In this document: positions 8,093-16,045 of the stretch, piece after piece
How the letters are laid out: each line of letters begins with the position of its first letter
Position numbering within the stretch: position 1 is the first letter of the stretch
DNA from: CALBPI01 sp039815365
GTDB taxonomy: Bacteria > Pseudomonadota > Gammaproteobacteria > Steroidobacterales > Woeseiaceae
DNA length: 21,362 nucleotides
Direction of reading: 5' to 3'
NCBI GenBank assembly: GCA_039815365.1
Contig: JBCBZK010000055.1
Location: 1 to 21,362, forward strand
The notes under the pieces: generated by a model
What the model was told of the DNA's origin: nothing
Databases searched by the model: none
The model's input: only the letters and a program-made list of their open reading frames with translations
Position numbers and translations under genes: made by a program

Positions 8093-9052
8093 TTGACCCG
8101 GATTTCGCACAGCGAGGCCGTTCCTAATCACTTAGCCGGCTATAGACTTGACCAGGCTTTGGCGAAAATGTTCCCCGAGCATTCGCGCTCGCGTCTCACC
8201 CAATGGCTCAAAGAGGGCATGATTACGGTTGACGGTGGTAGGCCGAAACCACGTGCTCGGCTCGAAGGTGGCGAGCAGGTTGAGCTTGAGGTCACGCTCA
8301 CGGTTAACGAGACCGTGGTCGCCGAGCCAGTAGATCTGGAGGTTGCGTTCGAAGACGAGAGTTTCGTCGTGATTAACAAGCCGGCCGGGTTGGTGGTTCA
8401 CCCTGGTGCGGGCAATCAGCACGGCACGCTGCAGCACGGCTTGCTGCACCGTTGGCCAGCGCTGGCGGAATTGCCGCGTGCGGGGCTTGTACACCGGATC
8501 GATAAAGACACGACGGGATTGTTGCTCGTGGCCAAGACGCTCACAGCACATACCCAACTCGTGCGCGAGCTTGCCGAGCGCAATATTCATCGTGAGTATC
8601 TGGCGATTTGCCATGGCGCGCTAACGGGTGGTGGCACCGTGGATGCGCCTATCGGGCGGCACAGTCAGGATCGATTGCGCATGAGTGTCCGTGATGACGG
8701 GCGCACTGCTGTGACGCACTACCGGATGGAAGAGCGCTTCGTCGCGCACACGATGATCCGCGTCACGCTGGAGACCGGGCGCACGCACCAAATTCGCGTG
8801 CATTTTGCGCATCTGCGCCATCCATTGGTCGGCGATCAGTTGTACGGCGGCAGACACCGCATTCCAGCCGGCAATGATCAACCAATGCTGGATGCGATCC
8901 GTGGTTTTCGTCGTCAGGCGCTACACGCCGCACGGCTCACTTTTGCGCACCCGGTGAATGGTGAGGAAGTGTCAATTGCTGCGCCGGTTCCTCAAGATCT
9001 GCAGACGCTCGCAGATGTGTTGCGCGCCCACGCGCTACGGGTCAATCAGTGA
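8093..9052 (+). CDS. rluD: 23S rRNA pseudouridine(1911/1915/1917) synthase RluD
   Basis: RluD converts three uridines of helix 69 of 23S rRNA to pseudouridine. Counting from the chosen start the protein has 319 residues. An S4 RNA-binding domain comes first (YRLDQALAKMFPEHSRSRLTQWL), followed by the RluA-type catalytic domain with HRIDKDTTG and catalytic Asp137. No ATG is available at the front. TTG at 8093 has GGAG (8083-8086) 6 nt before it and gives the expected N-terminal length. The TTG at 8081 lies before that site and is less likely. The HRIDKD motif has Ile where Leu is usual. The stop overlaps the pgeF start as GTGA. Confidence 0.93.
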   Translation: MTRISHSEAVPNHLAGYRLDQALAKMFPEHSRSRLTQWLKEGMITVDGGRPKPRARLEGGEQVELEVTLTVNETVVAEPVDLEVAFEDESFVVINKPAGLVVHPGAGNQHGTLQHGLLHRWPALAELPRAGLVHRIDKDTTGLLLVAKTLTAHTQLVRELAERNIHREYLAICHGALTGGGTVDAPIGRHSQDRLRMSVRDDGRTAVTHYRMEERFVAHTMIRVTLETGRTHQIRVHFAHLRHPLVGDQLYGGRHRIPAGNDQPMLDAIRGFRRQALHAARLTFAHPVNGEEVSIAAPVPQDLQTLADVLRAHALRVNQ

Positions 9053-9789
9053 CCGATTTGCAGCCCGACTGGGTTTTGCCCGGTGGCGCTCTGCACGGTC
9101 GTGTCGGCGCACTATCAACGACCCGTATGGGTGGCGTGAGCCGCGCGCCGTTTGATGCGTTGAATCTTGGCGATCACGTTGGAGATAACCCGCACGATGT
9201 TGCTAGGAATCGCGCCATGCTCGCCACGCGGGTTGCCGGGCGCGAGCTCATGTGGTTGACGCAGGTTCACGGCACCGACATTGTCAGCGCGGATGACTGG
9301 CAGATTGGCATGAGCGCAGATGGCGCGGTTGTTACCGATGACCGACATTGCGCTGTTGTCATGACGGCTGATTGCCTGCCGGTCCTGATGGCAGCGGACG
9401 ACGGCAGTGTTGTAGCAGCCGTTCACGCCGGGTGGCGTGGTCTTGCCGGAGGTGTGTTGTTGCGTGCTTTGGCCACGTTAGCAGCGCCGCACGCGCGCGT
9501 GCTGGCCTGGATCGGACCGGCGATTTCATGCCCGGCATTCGAAGTCGGTGACGAGGTGCGCGTCGCGTTCATTGAGGCTGATGCGAGCAATGAAGCGTTT
9601 TTTGTTGCCAATCCGGTGGGGCGCTTCCAAGCGGATCTGTCGGGTCTTGCCCGGCATCAGCTGTTATGCGCGGGCGTGTCACAGGTGACCGCCGCTGATG
9701 CGTGCACCTACAACGATGCATCGCGGTTTTTCTCGCACCGCCGTGCGGCGCCTTGCGGGCGCATGGCGACAGCAATCTGGCGCATCTGA
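9049..9789 (+). CDS. pgeF: Peptidoglycan editing factor PgeF (YfiH/LACC1 family)
   Basis: This 246-residue protein belongs to the YfiH/DUF152/LACC1 family, known in E. coli to keep wrongly built muropeptides out of peptidoglycan. Relatives act as purine nucleoside phosphorylases or adenosine deaminases. Metal-binding residues are seen in QVHGTD, ADCLPVL and VHAGWRGLAGGV, with IGPAIS and FFSHRR towards the end. The start is GTG within a 4-nt overlap with the rluD stop, so the pair is translationally coupled, a common arrangement in gammaproteobacteria. The gene ends 77 nt before clpB, with a heat-shock promoter between them. Confidence 0.92.
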   Translation: MTDLQPDWVLPGGALHGRVGALSTTRMGGVSRAPFDALNLGDHVGDNPHDVARNRAMLATRVAGRELMWLTQVHGTDIVSADDWQIGMSADGAVVTDDRHCAVVMTADCLPVLMAADDGSVVAAVHAGWRGLAGGVLLRALATLAAPHARVLAWIGPAISCPAFEVGDEVRVAFIEADASNEAFFVANPVGRFQADLSGLARHQLLCAGVSQVTAADACTYNDASRFFSHRRAAPCGRMATAIWRI

Positions 9790-9802
9790 GCACGGCGCTA
9801 CG

Positions 9803-9830
9803 CTTGAAAAACCGCTGCTTGGCGCCATAT
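9803..9830 (+). promoter_or_regulatory. Sigma32 (RpoH) heat-shock promoter of clpB
   Basis: CTTGAA (9803-9808), 14 nt, then CGCCATAT (9823-9830) fits the sigma32 consensus CTTGAA-N(13-15)-CCCCATNT with one mismatch in the -10. Transcription would start near 9838 and clpB begins at 9867. ClpB is a classical RpoH target, so sequence and function agree. It allows clpB to be induced apart from the rluD-pgeF transcript. Confidence 0.75.
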
Positions 9831-9866
9831 ATAAGCGCAATAGAATAGCGAATCGGGGCGTTTGAC

Positions 9867-12449
9867 ATGCGAATGGACAAGCTCACCAGCAAATTTCAAA
9901 TGGCGTTGGCTGACGCGCAGTCTTTGGCTGTCGGTCGCGACCATCAGTACATCGAACCTGCGCATCTCATGCTGGCATTGCTGGACCAGCAAGGTGGCAG
10001 CACCCGTGGCTTGTTGACCAAAGCCGGCGGTAATCTGCAGCAGCTGGAAGGCGCACTGCGCGACATTGTTGCCAAACTGCCTGAAGTGCAGGGTACCGGC
10101 GGCGATGTGCACGTCAGCGGTGATCTTGCCAAGATGCTGAACGTTACCGATAAGTTAGCGCAGCAGCGTAACGACCAATACATTGCTTCCGAATTGTTCG
10201 CGCTCGCCGCAGTGCGGGACACCGGCGCGGTCGGTCAGGCGTTTGCGGCAGCCGGTATTGTGGCTGGCGCCGTGCAAAGCGCTGTCGATGAATTGCGCGG
10301 CGGTGAGAACGTCACAGACGCGAACGCTGAAGATGCACGTCAGGCGCTTGAGAAATACACGATTGATCTGACCGAGCGTGCGCTGCAGGGCAAGATCGAT
10401 CCGATCGTCGGCCGTGATGAAGAAATTCGACGCACCGTGCAAATCCTGCAGCGCCGTACGAAGAACAACCCCGTGCTGATCGGTGAGCCAGGTGTCGGTA
10501 AGACGGCGATCGTTGAGGGGCTCGCACAGCGAATCGTGAACGGTGAGGTCCCTGAGGGTATGCGCAACAAGCGCCTGCTGTCTTTAGATCTCGGCGCGCT
10601 GATTGCCGGCGCCAAGTTCCGCGGCGAATTCGAAGAACGCCTTAAAGCGGTATTGAACGATCTGTCGAAACAGGAAGGACAGGTGATCCTGTTCATCGAC
10701 GAGTTACACACGATGGTCGGTGCGGGCAAAGCCGACGGCGCGATGGACGCCGGCAATATGCTTAAGCCGGCTCTGGCGCGGGGCGAGCTGCATTGCGTGG
10801 GCGCCACAACGCTCGATGAGTACCGTCAGTACCTTGAAAAGGATGCTGCGTTGGAGCGGCGATTCCAGAAAGTCGTGGTCGATGAGCCAACGGTCGAAGA
10901 CACCGTTGCCATTCTCCGCGGTCTCAAGGAGCGTTACGAAGTGCATCACGGGGTTGATATCAGTGATCCGGCGATTGTGGCGGCGGCGACGCTGTCGCAT
11001 CGCTACATCAGCGACCGCCAACTGCCGGACAAAGCCATCGACCTGATCGATGAAGCGGCGTCGCGCATACGCATCGAGATCGATTCGAAACCTGAGTCAA
11101 TGGATCGCCTCGAGCGGCGCATTATCCAGTTGAAGATTGAACGTGAGGCGCTCAACAAAGAATCTGATGATGCATCGCGCAAACGTCTGGACGACATTGA
11201 ATCGCAGTTGTCCGCGCTGGAACGTGAGTACGCGGATCTTGACGAAGTCTGGACCGCGGAAAAAGCGGCGATGCAAGGCGCAACGCATATCAAAGAAGAG
11301 ATCGAGCGCGTGAAGCTCGCGTTGGAGGCCGCGCATCGCGCGGGCGATCTAGCCAAAATGTCGGAGCTGCAATACGGCCAGTTACCCGTGCTGGAGAAAC
11401 AGTTGAGCAAGGCGATGGCAGCCGAGTCTGACAAACCTTCGCTGGTGCGCAACAGCGTTACCGATGAAGAGGTTGCTGACATCGTTTCTCGGTGGACGGG
11501 AATTCCGGTGTCGAAAATGCTGGAGGGTGAGCGCGACAAGCTGCTGCGTATGGAGAGCGCGCTAGCAGACCGCGTTGTGGGTCAATCCGAAGCTGTTACT
11601 GCGGTATCCAACGCGATTCGTCGTTCACGTGCGGGCTTGTCGGATCCGGAGCGCCCCATTGGCTCGTTTCTGTTTCTCGGCCCGACAGGCGTCGGCAAAA
11701 CCGAGCTTTCAAAGGCATTGGCGACATTCCTGTTCGACAGCGACGATGCGATGGTGCGCATCGATATGTCGGAGTTCATGGAGAAACATTCGGTCGCGCG
11801 ATTGATCGGTGCGCCGCCGGGCTACGTCGGCTATGAGTCTGGTGGCTATCTGACGGAGGCCGTTCGCCGTAAGCCATATTCAGTAATCTTGTTGGACGAG
11901 GTCGAAAAAGCGCACCCGGACGTGTTCAATGTTCTGCTGCAGGTGCTTGATGATGGCCGCCTGACGGACGGGCAGGGTCGCACGGTCGATTTTCGCAACT
12001 GTGTGGTCATCATGACGTCGAATCTTGGCTCCGAACGAATCCAGGCACAGGCGGAAGAGGCTGATTATGCGGCGATGAAATCGTCCGTTATGGAGGTCGT
12101 ATCAACGCATTTCCGGCCTGAGTTCATTAACCGGGTCGACGACGTTGTCGTGTTCCATGCGTTGTCGCGAACGCATATTCGCGCAATTGTCGAAATTCAG
12201 CTTGCCAGTCTTCGCGCACGCCTCGCGGCGCGCGATCTTGCGCTGTCGATTTCTGACGCGGCATTGGACGAGCTCGCTGAAGCGGGTTTTGATCCGGTCT
12301 ATGGCGCGCGCCCGCTGAAACGAGCGATTCAGGTCGCGGTTGAGAATCCGCTGGCCGAGCGTATTCTTCGCGGTGAGTTTGTACCGGGACAACATGTATC
12401 CGTAGACGCGGCGGACTCGGGCAACGGATTGATTTTCAGTGGATCGTGA
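9867..12449 (+). CDS. clpB: ATP-dependent disaggregase ClpB (Hsp104 family)
   Basis: The 860-residue hexameric AAA+ chaperone pulls proteins out of aggregates together with DnaK. It has the N-domain (1-145), nucleotide-binding domain 1 with Walker A GEPGVGKT (206-213) and Walker B FIDELH, the long coiled-coil middle domain (about 410-530), and domain 2 with Walker A GPTGVGKT (605-612), Walker B LLDEVEKAH and the pore motif GYVGYESGG. Length and motif positions match E. coli ClpB almost exactly. The first codons (MRMDKLTSKFQ) correspond to the usual ClpB start. It is driven at least partly by the sigma32 promoter just upstream. Confidence 0.97.
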   Translation: MRMDKLTSKFQMALADAQSLAVGRDHQYIEPAHLMLALLDQQGGSTRGLLTKAGGNLQQLEGALRDIVAKLPEVQGTGGDVHVSGDLAKMLNVTDKLAQQRNDQYIASELFALAAVRDTGAVGQAFAAAGIVAGAVQSAVDELRGGENVTDANAEDARQALEKYTIDLTERALQGKIDPIVGRDEEIRRTVQILQRRTKNNPVLIGEPGVGKTAIVEGLAQRIVNGEVPEGMRNKRLLSLDLGALIAGAKFRGEFEERLKAVLNDLSKQEGQVILFIDELHTMVGAGKADGAMDAGNMLKPALARGELHCVGATTLDEYRQYLEKDAALERRFQKVVVDEPTVEDTVAILRGLKERYEVHHGVDISDPAIVAAATLSHRYISDRQLPDKAIDLIDEAASRIRIEIDSKPESMDRLERRIIQLKIEREALNKESDDASRKRLDDIESQLSALEREYADLDEVWTAEKAAMQGATHIKEEIERVKLALEAAHRAGDLAKMSELQYGQLPVLEKQLSKAMAAESDKPSLVRNSVTDEEVADIVSRWTGIPVSKMLEGERDKLLRMESALADRVVGQSEAVTAVSNAIRRSRAGLSDPERPIGSFLFLGPTGVGKTELSKALATFLFDSDDAMVRIDMSEFMEKHSVARLIGAPPGYVGYESGGYLTEAVRRKPYSVILLDEVEKAHPDVFNVLLQVLDDGRLTDGQGRTVDFRNCVVIMTSNLGSERIQAQAEEADYAAMKSSVMEVVSTHFRPEFINRVDDVVVFHALSRTHIRAIVEIQLASLRARLAARDLALSISDAALDELAEAGFDPVYGARPLKRAIQVAVENPLAERILRGEFVPGQHVSVDAADSGNGLIFSGS

Positions 12450-12454
12450 TGCTG

Positions 12455-12484
12455 CTTGCGCGTTAGCAGGTATAATCGCGCAAG
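12455..12484. repeat. 8-bp perfect inverted repeat enclosing a TATAAT box, before fmdB
   Basis: CTTGCGCG (12455-12462) and CGCGCAAG (12477-12484) are exact inverted copies separated by 14 nt that contain TATAAT (12471-12476). A second dyad, GTCGG...CCGAC (12484-12488 and 12499-12503), follows directly. No T-run follows either, so neither is a standard terminator for clpB. The geometry suggests an operator over the promoter or a hairpin at the 5' end of the transcript. Confidence 0.6.
12471..12476 (+). promoter_or_regulatory. Probable -10 of the fmdB-aspS operon promoter
   Basis: A perfect TATAAT lies 48 nt upstream of the fmdB ATG and just after clpB ends. No good -35 hexamer is seen at 16-18 nt, and the extended -10 TG is absent (AGG instead). 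If this promoter is used, it probably needs an activator or depends on the surrounding dyad. Confidence 0.5.
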
Positions 12485-12523
12485 TCGGACGGACATAGCC
12501 GACAATGCTCTGGAGCTTATGTC

Positions 12524-12868
12524 ATGCCAATTTATGAATACGCCTGTACTGCGTGCGGCCACCGTCTGGACGCGTTGCAAAAGATTGCTGACGCACCATT
12601 AACGCAGTGCCCAGCGTGCAATCAGCCGACGCTCAAGAAACAGCTGTCTGCGCCAAGCTTCCGGCTCAAAGGGCAGGGTTGGTATGAGACCGACTTCAAG
12701 AAAGATGGCGATAAAAAGCGCAATCTCGCCGACGATGGCGCAAAGCCTGCATCTGCAAAGAAAGAGGCTGGCGATGGCGCTACGTCGAGCAAAGCCAAGT
12801 CAGAGACAACATCTTCTGGCACTTCATCAAAAACATCGTCGTCTTCGGATGGCGGCAAGGCAGCATAG
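12524..12868 (+). CDS. FmdB/YfgJ-type zinc ribbon protein
   Basis: The 114-residue protein starts with the FmdB signature MPIYEYAC. Two CxxC pairs, CTAC (8-11) and CPAC (about 28-31), would bind one zinc. Residues 45-55 (APSFRLKGQGWYETDFK region) match family members. The tail from about residue 65 is low-complexity, rich in Lys, Ser, Ala and Thr, and probably disordered. The family was named for a regulator of formamidase genes, but its role is not settled. In many beta- and gammaproteobacteria it precedes a DUF502 gene and aspS, as here. GGAG lies about 9 nt before the ATG. Confidence 0.88.
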   Translation: MPIYEYACTACGHRLDALQKIADAPLTQCPACNQPTLKKQLSAPSFRLKGQGWYETDFKKDGDKKRNLADDGAKPASAKKEAGDGATSSKAKSETTSSGTSSKTSSSSDGGKAA

Positions 12869-12880
12869 GTCAGCAATGTG

Positions 12881-13525
12881 ATGCGATCGTTACGTAAATT
12901 CATGATCGCCGGACTGCTTGTCTGGCTGCCAATTGGTGTAACGGTGTTCTTGTTCCGGGTGCTGTTGCAACTCATGAACAACAGTCTGAAGTTGTTGCCC
13001 AAGGAGATTAATCCGGCGACCTATGGCTACGACATCCCCGGTCTCGGGGTCATTCTGACGATCATCGTGCTGCTGTTTACCGGCTTGTTCACCGCAAACT
13101 TCGTCGGTCGTAAATTCGTGTCGGCGTCCGAAGGCCTGCTAAACCGCATTCCGCTGATTCGCACGGTGTATTCGGCATCGAAGAATTTCGCCGAAGTCGT
13201 GTTCTCTCCGACGGGTGAGTCGTTCAAGCGCGTCTTGCTGATCCAGTATCCGCGCAAGGGCGTCTGGAGTCTTGCGTTTCAGACGTCCAATAATCTCGGT
13301 GAGGTTCAGGCCAAAACCGGCCAGGACATGCTGTGTACGTTTGTGCCGACCACACCGAACCCGACGTCCGGATTCATTATTATGGTGCCGACCGACGAGG
13401 CCATCATTTTGGATATGGACGTCGAATCCGCATTGAAGATGATTATCTCGCTCGGCGTGGTCGTGCCCGAGTGGCAACCGGGCAATCTGCCGCCCGAAGT
13501 TGCAGCTGCCAAAGACACGCCGTAA
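12881..13525 (+). CDS. DUF502 family inner-membrane protein
   Basis: A protein of 214 residues from the ATG at 12881. A GTG directly before it (12878) would add one residue. Two hydrophobic segments are visible (about 8-28 and 52-73), followed by a soluble C-terminal part with the family's conserved PRKGVWSLAF and FVPTTPNPTSGF stretches. The function of DUF502 in bacteria is not known to me. Conserved linkage to fmdB and aspS is the main information. It begins 12 nt after fmdB and ends 70 nt before aspS, probably in one transcript. That 70-nt gap shows no strong promoter or terminator. Confidence 0.88.
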   Translation: MRSLRKFMIAGLLVWLPIGVTVFLFRVLLQLMNNSLKLLPKEINPATYGYDIPGLGVILTIIVLLFTGLFTANFVGRKFVSASEGLLNRIPLIRTVYSASKNFAEVVFSPTGESFKRVLLIQYPRKGVWSLAFQTSNNLGEVQAKTGQDMLCTFVPTTPNPTSGFIIMVPTDEAIILDMDVESALKMIISLGVVVPEWQPGNLPPEVAAAKDTP

Positions 13526-13595
13526 CATTCTCGCCCCTTTTCGCAGCTAGCTATTGCGGCTGCCTGCAACCAGTAAGAACAAGAGCATCAGCGCT

Positions 13596-15371
13596 ATGCG
13601 TACACATTATTGCGGCCAGGTTAACGAGACCCTGGTAGGCCAGAGCATCACGGTTACCGGATGGGTGCACCGTCGCCGGGACCACGGCGGCGTTATTTTC
13701 GTCGATCTGCGAGATCGCGAAGGTTTGCTGCAGGTGGTGTTCAATCCGGGCGATGACGATATGTTCAGTCACGCCGAGCGCCTGCGCAGCGAGTTCGTGT
13801 TGCAAGTAACCGGTGAGCTGCGTTTGCGCCCTGATGGCATGATCAATGAGGCAATGGCTTCCGGCAAAGTCGAGCTTGTCGCAACGGCATTGAATATTCT
13901 CAACACCGCCGAGACACCACCGTTCCACCATGACGAGCAGACGAACGAAGAGCTTCGGCTGAAGTATCGCTATCTCGACCTGCGCCGTGCCGGCATGCTC
14001 GGCAACCTGCGTCTGCGACACTCGATCACACGCGCGATGCGTGCCTATCTCGATACATCCGGTTTCGTCGATGTTGAAACCCCGATGCTGACGCGTGCAA
14101 CGCCTGAAGGCGCGCGCGACTACATCGTACCGAGCCGCACCCACGACGGTAAGTTCTTTGCACTGCCGCAGTCACCGCAAATCTTCAAGCAGTTACTGAT
14201 GATGTCCGGGCTGGATCGTTACTATCAGATTGTGCGTTGTTTCCGTGATGAAGACCTGCGCGCCGATCGCCAGCCGGAATTCACGCAACTTGATATCGAG
14301 ATGAGCTTTGTCAGCGAAGACGACGTCATGCGCATGATGGAAGAGATGGTTGTTCACCTGTTCCGCGAAGTGATGGATATCGATTTGCCGACGCCATTCC
14401 CGCGTATGGCCTATTCCGAGGCGATGCATCGTTATGGTTCGGATAAGCCTGATCTGCGGATTGATTTGGAACTGGTCGAAGTTGCGGACCTGATGGATGG
14501 CGTTGAATTCAAGGTATTTGCCGGGCCTGCAAAAGATCCTGACGGACGCGTTGCTGCATTGCGTGTACCGGGCGGCAGCGAGCTGTCGCGCAAGGAGATT
14601 GATGCCTACACAAGTTTTGTCGGGCGTTATGGTGCGCGCGGGCTCGCGTATATCAAGGTGAACGATGCGGCTAACGGTCGTGACGGTTTGCAATCACCTA
14701 TCTTGAAATTCCTTCCTGACGCTGCCGTTGAAGGCATCATGTCGCGCACAGGCGCGCAGACGGGCGACCTTATTTTCTTCGGTGCCGACAAAGCGCGCGT
14801 CGTCAATGATGCGTTAGGCGCGTTGCGCGTACTCGTGGCCGAAGACCGCGGCATGGTGAGTGATACGTGGCAACCGATGTGGGTCGTCGACTTTCCGATG
14901 TTCGAGAAAGATTCGAACAGCGGGCGCTGGACGTCGCTACACCATCCGTTTACCGCGCCGCGCGCCGAGAGCGCTGATGCGTTGCGCGCCGCACCGGAGA
15001 ACGCGCCATCGCGCGCCTACGACATGGTGTTGAATGGCTCCGAGATCGGTGGCGGCTCGATTCGTATTCATGACCAGGACATGCAGGCAGCGGTATTTGA
15101 GTTGCTGCAGATCAGCGACGAAGAGGCCGAAGAGAAATTCGGATTCCTGTTGCGAGCGCTTTCCTACGGTTGCCCGCCGCACGGCGGTATTGCGTTTGGT
15201 CTGGATCGACTGGCCATGCTGATGGCAGGTGCTGACAGCATCCGTGATGTTATTGCTTTCCCGAAAACGCAGTCTGCGCATTGTCCGCTTACAGATGCGC
15301 CCGGCGTCGTGTCTGCTGCACAGCTCAAAGAGACGGGTATCAGGCTGCGGACAAAGCCGGTGTCTGACTAG
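13596..15371 (+). CDS. aspS: Aspartyl-tRNA synthetase (probably non-discriminating)
   Basis: The 591-residue class II synthetase charges tRNA-Asp. The order is anticodon-binding OB fold (1-105), catalytic core with motif 2 (RCFRDEDLRADRQPEFTQLD), the bacterial GAD insertion (about 290-420), and motif 3 (GIAFGLDRLAML). The ATG at 13596 gives the family start MRTHYCGQ; a TTG 42 nt upstream in frame is rejected. The tRNA-recognition residues are His30 (RRRDHGG) and Gly81 (RPDG), where E. coli has Leu and Lys. These match the His31/Gly83 pair reported for the non-discriminating P. aeruginosa enzyme, which also makes Asp-tRNA-Asn for GatCAB. The next gene starts on the last base of its stop. Confidence 0.96.
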   Translation: MRTHYCGQVNETLVGQSITVTGWVHRRRDHGGVIFVDLRDREGLLQVVFNPGDDDMFSHAERLRSEFVLQVTGELRLRPDGMINEAMASGKVELVATALNILNTAETPPFHHDEQTNEELRLKYRYLDLRRAGMLGNLRLRHSITRAMRAYLDTSGFVDVETPMLTRATPEGARDYIVPSRTHDGKFFALPQSPQIFKQLLMMSGLDRYYQIVRCFRDEDLRADRQPEFTQLDIEMSFVSEDDVMRMMEEMVVHLFREVMDIDLPTPFPRMAYSEAMHRYGSDKPDLRIDLELVEVADLMDGVEFKVFAGPAKDPDGRVAALRVPGGSELSRKEIDAYTSFVGRYGARGLAYIKVNDAANGRDGLQSPILKFLPDAAVEGIMSRTGAQTGDLIFFGADKARVVNDALGALRVLVAEDRGMVSDTWQPMWVVDFPMFEKDSNSGRWTSLHHPFTAPRAESADALRAAPENAPSRAYDMVLNGSEIGGGSIRIHDQDMQAAVFELLQISDEEAEEKFGFLLRALSYGCPPHGGIAFGLDRLAMLMAGADSIRDVIAFPKTQSAHCPLTDAPGVVSAAQLKETGIRLRTKPVSD

Positions 15372-16045
15372 TGAGTCGCGCGCAGCCAGCGCATGTTGTG
15401 CTGGTGCTCGGCAATTGGCTGAATGGTCGGGAAGCCTCGCTAATGCGCAGGCGACTCACAGATCGCTACCAGATCAATGCGCGCCAGATCAGTTATCGCA
15501 TCGCGCGCGCGAGCCTTGCGCAGAACATCAACGTGCTGCGCGATTTTGTCGCTGAGGACATTCGCCCACGCGCCGGCGCCGAGGTGCATTTCGTTGCGCA
15601 CGGTCTGGGCGCTGTCATCACACTTGCCATGTTGAGTGAATGGTCGTCAGCGCCTGCTGGTCGAGTCGTGTCGCTCGGTGCGCCACTAGGCAGTATTGAG
15701 GCAATGCAGCGCCTGGCGGGGCTGGTGGGTGAAGATGGTTTGATGAGTCAGTCGCTCGAGCATTTCTCACTGGATTGGCAGTCGTTATGTGATCGCGAGA
15801 TTGGCGGGATCGCAGGCACGCTCGGTACCACGCTAGGGCGAGTGATTGCGTCATTGCCCGAGCCGAATGATGGTTCGGTTACCGTCGACGAAACGCGCAT
15901 TGATTCGCTGGCGGATCATATTCGTTTGGGTGCAACGCATACCGAGTTGTTGACGTCGCGAGAAGTCATCGACCAGGTCGTTCACTTTTTGCTGAATGCG
16001 CGCTTTGACCGAACGCGCAAAAGTCAGCAGCCGTTGCAGCGTTAG
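15371..16045 (+). CDS. Alpha/beta-hydrolase-fold protein lacking the catalytic serine
   Basis: This 224-residue protein resembles small proteobacterial alpha/beta hydrolases with a C-terminal pattern of Asp in PNDG(S/V)VTV(D/E)ETR and His in (V/T)SH- or THT-like loops. Here both are kept: Asp in PNDGSVTVDETR and His in ATHTELL. The nucleophile elbow, normally GHSLGG, reads AHGLGA, so Gly78 (15602-15604, ggt) replaces Ser. The N-terminal HG oxyanion motif is also changed (LVLGNWLNG). It is probably a pseudo-enzyme or has another activity; no substrate can be named. It starts at GTG, overlapping the aspS stop by 1 nt, so is co-translated with it, and its stop overlaps the mutS stop on the other strand by 4 nt. 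Confidence 0.75.
   Translation: MSRAQPAHVVLVLGNWLNGREASLMRRRLTDRYQINARQISYRIARASLAQNINVLRDFVAEDIRPRAGAEVHFVAHGLGAVITLAMLSEWSSAPAGRVVSLGAPLGSIEAMQRLAGLVGEDGLMSQSLEHFSLDWQSLCDREIGGIAGTLGTTLGRVIASLPEPNDGSVTVDETRIDSLADHIRLGATHTELLTSREVIDQVVHFLLNARFDRTRKSQQPLQR

Noticed and set aside
11003..11539. 178-codon minus-strand frame inside clpB
   Set aside because: Serine- and arginine-rich translation typical of a shadow frame opposite a coding gene; clpB is intact there.
13554..13595. TTG start extending AspRS by 14 residues
   Set aside because: The extra residues are not found in AspRS; the ATG at 13596 gives the conserved family N-terminus.
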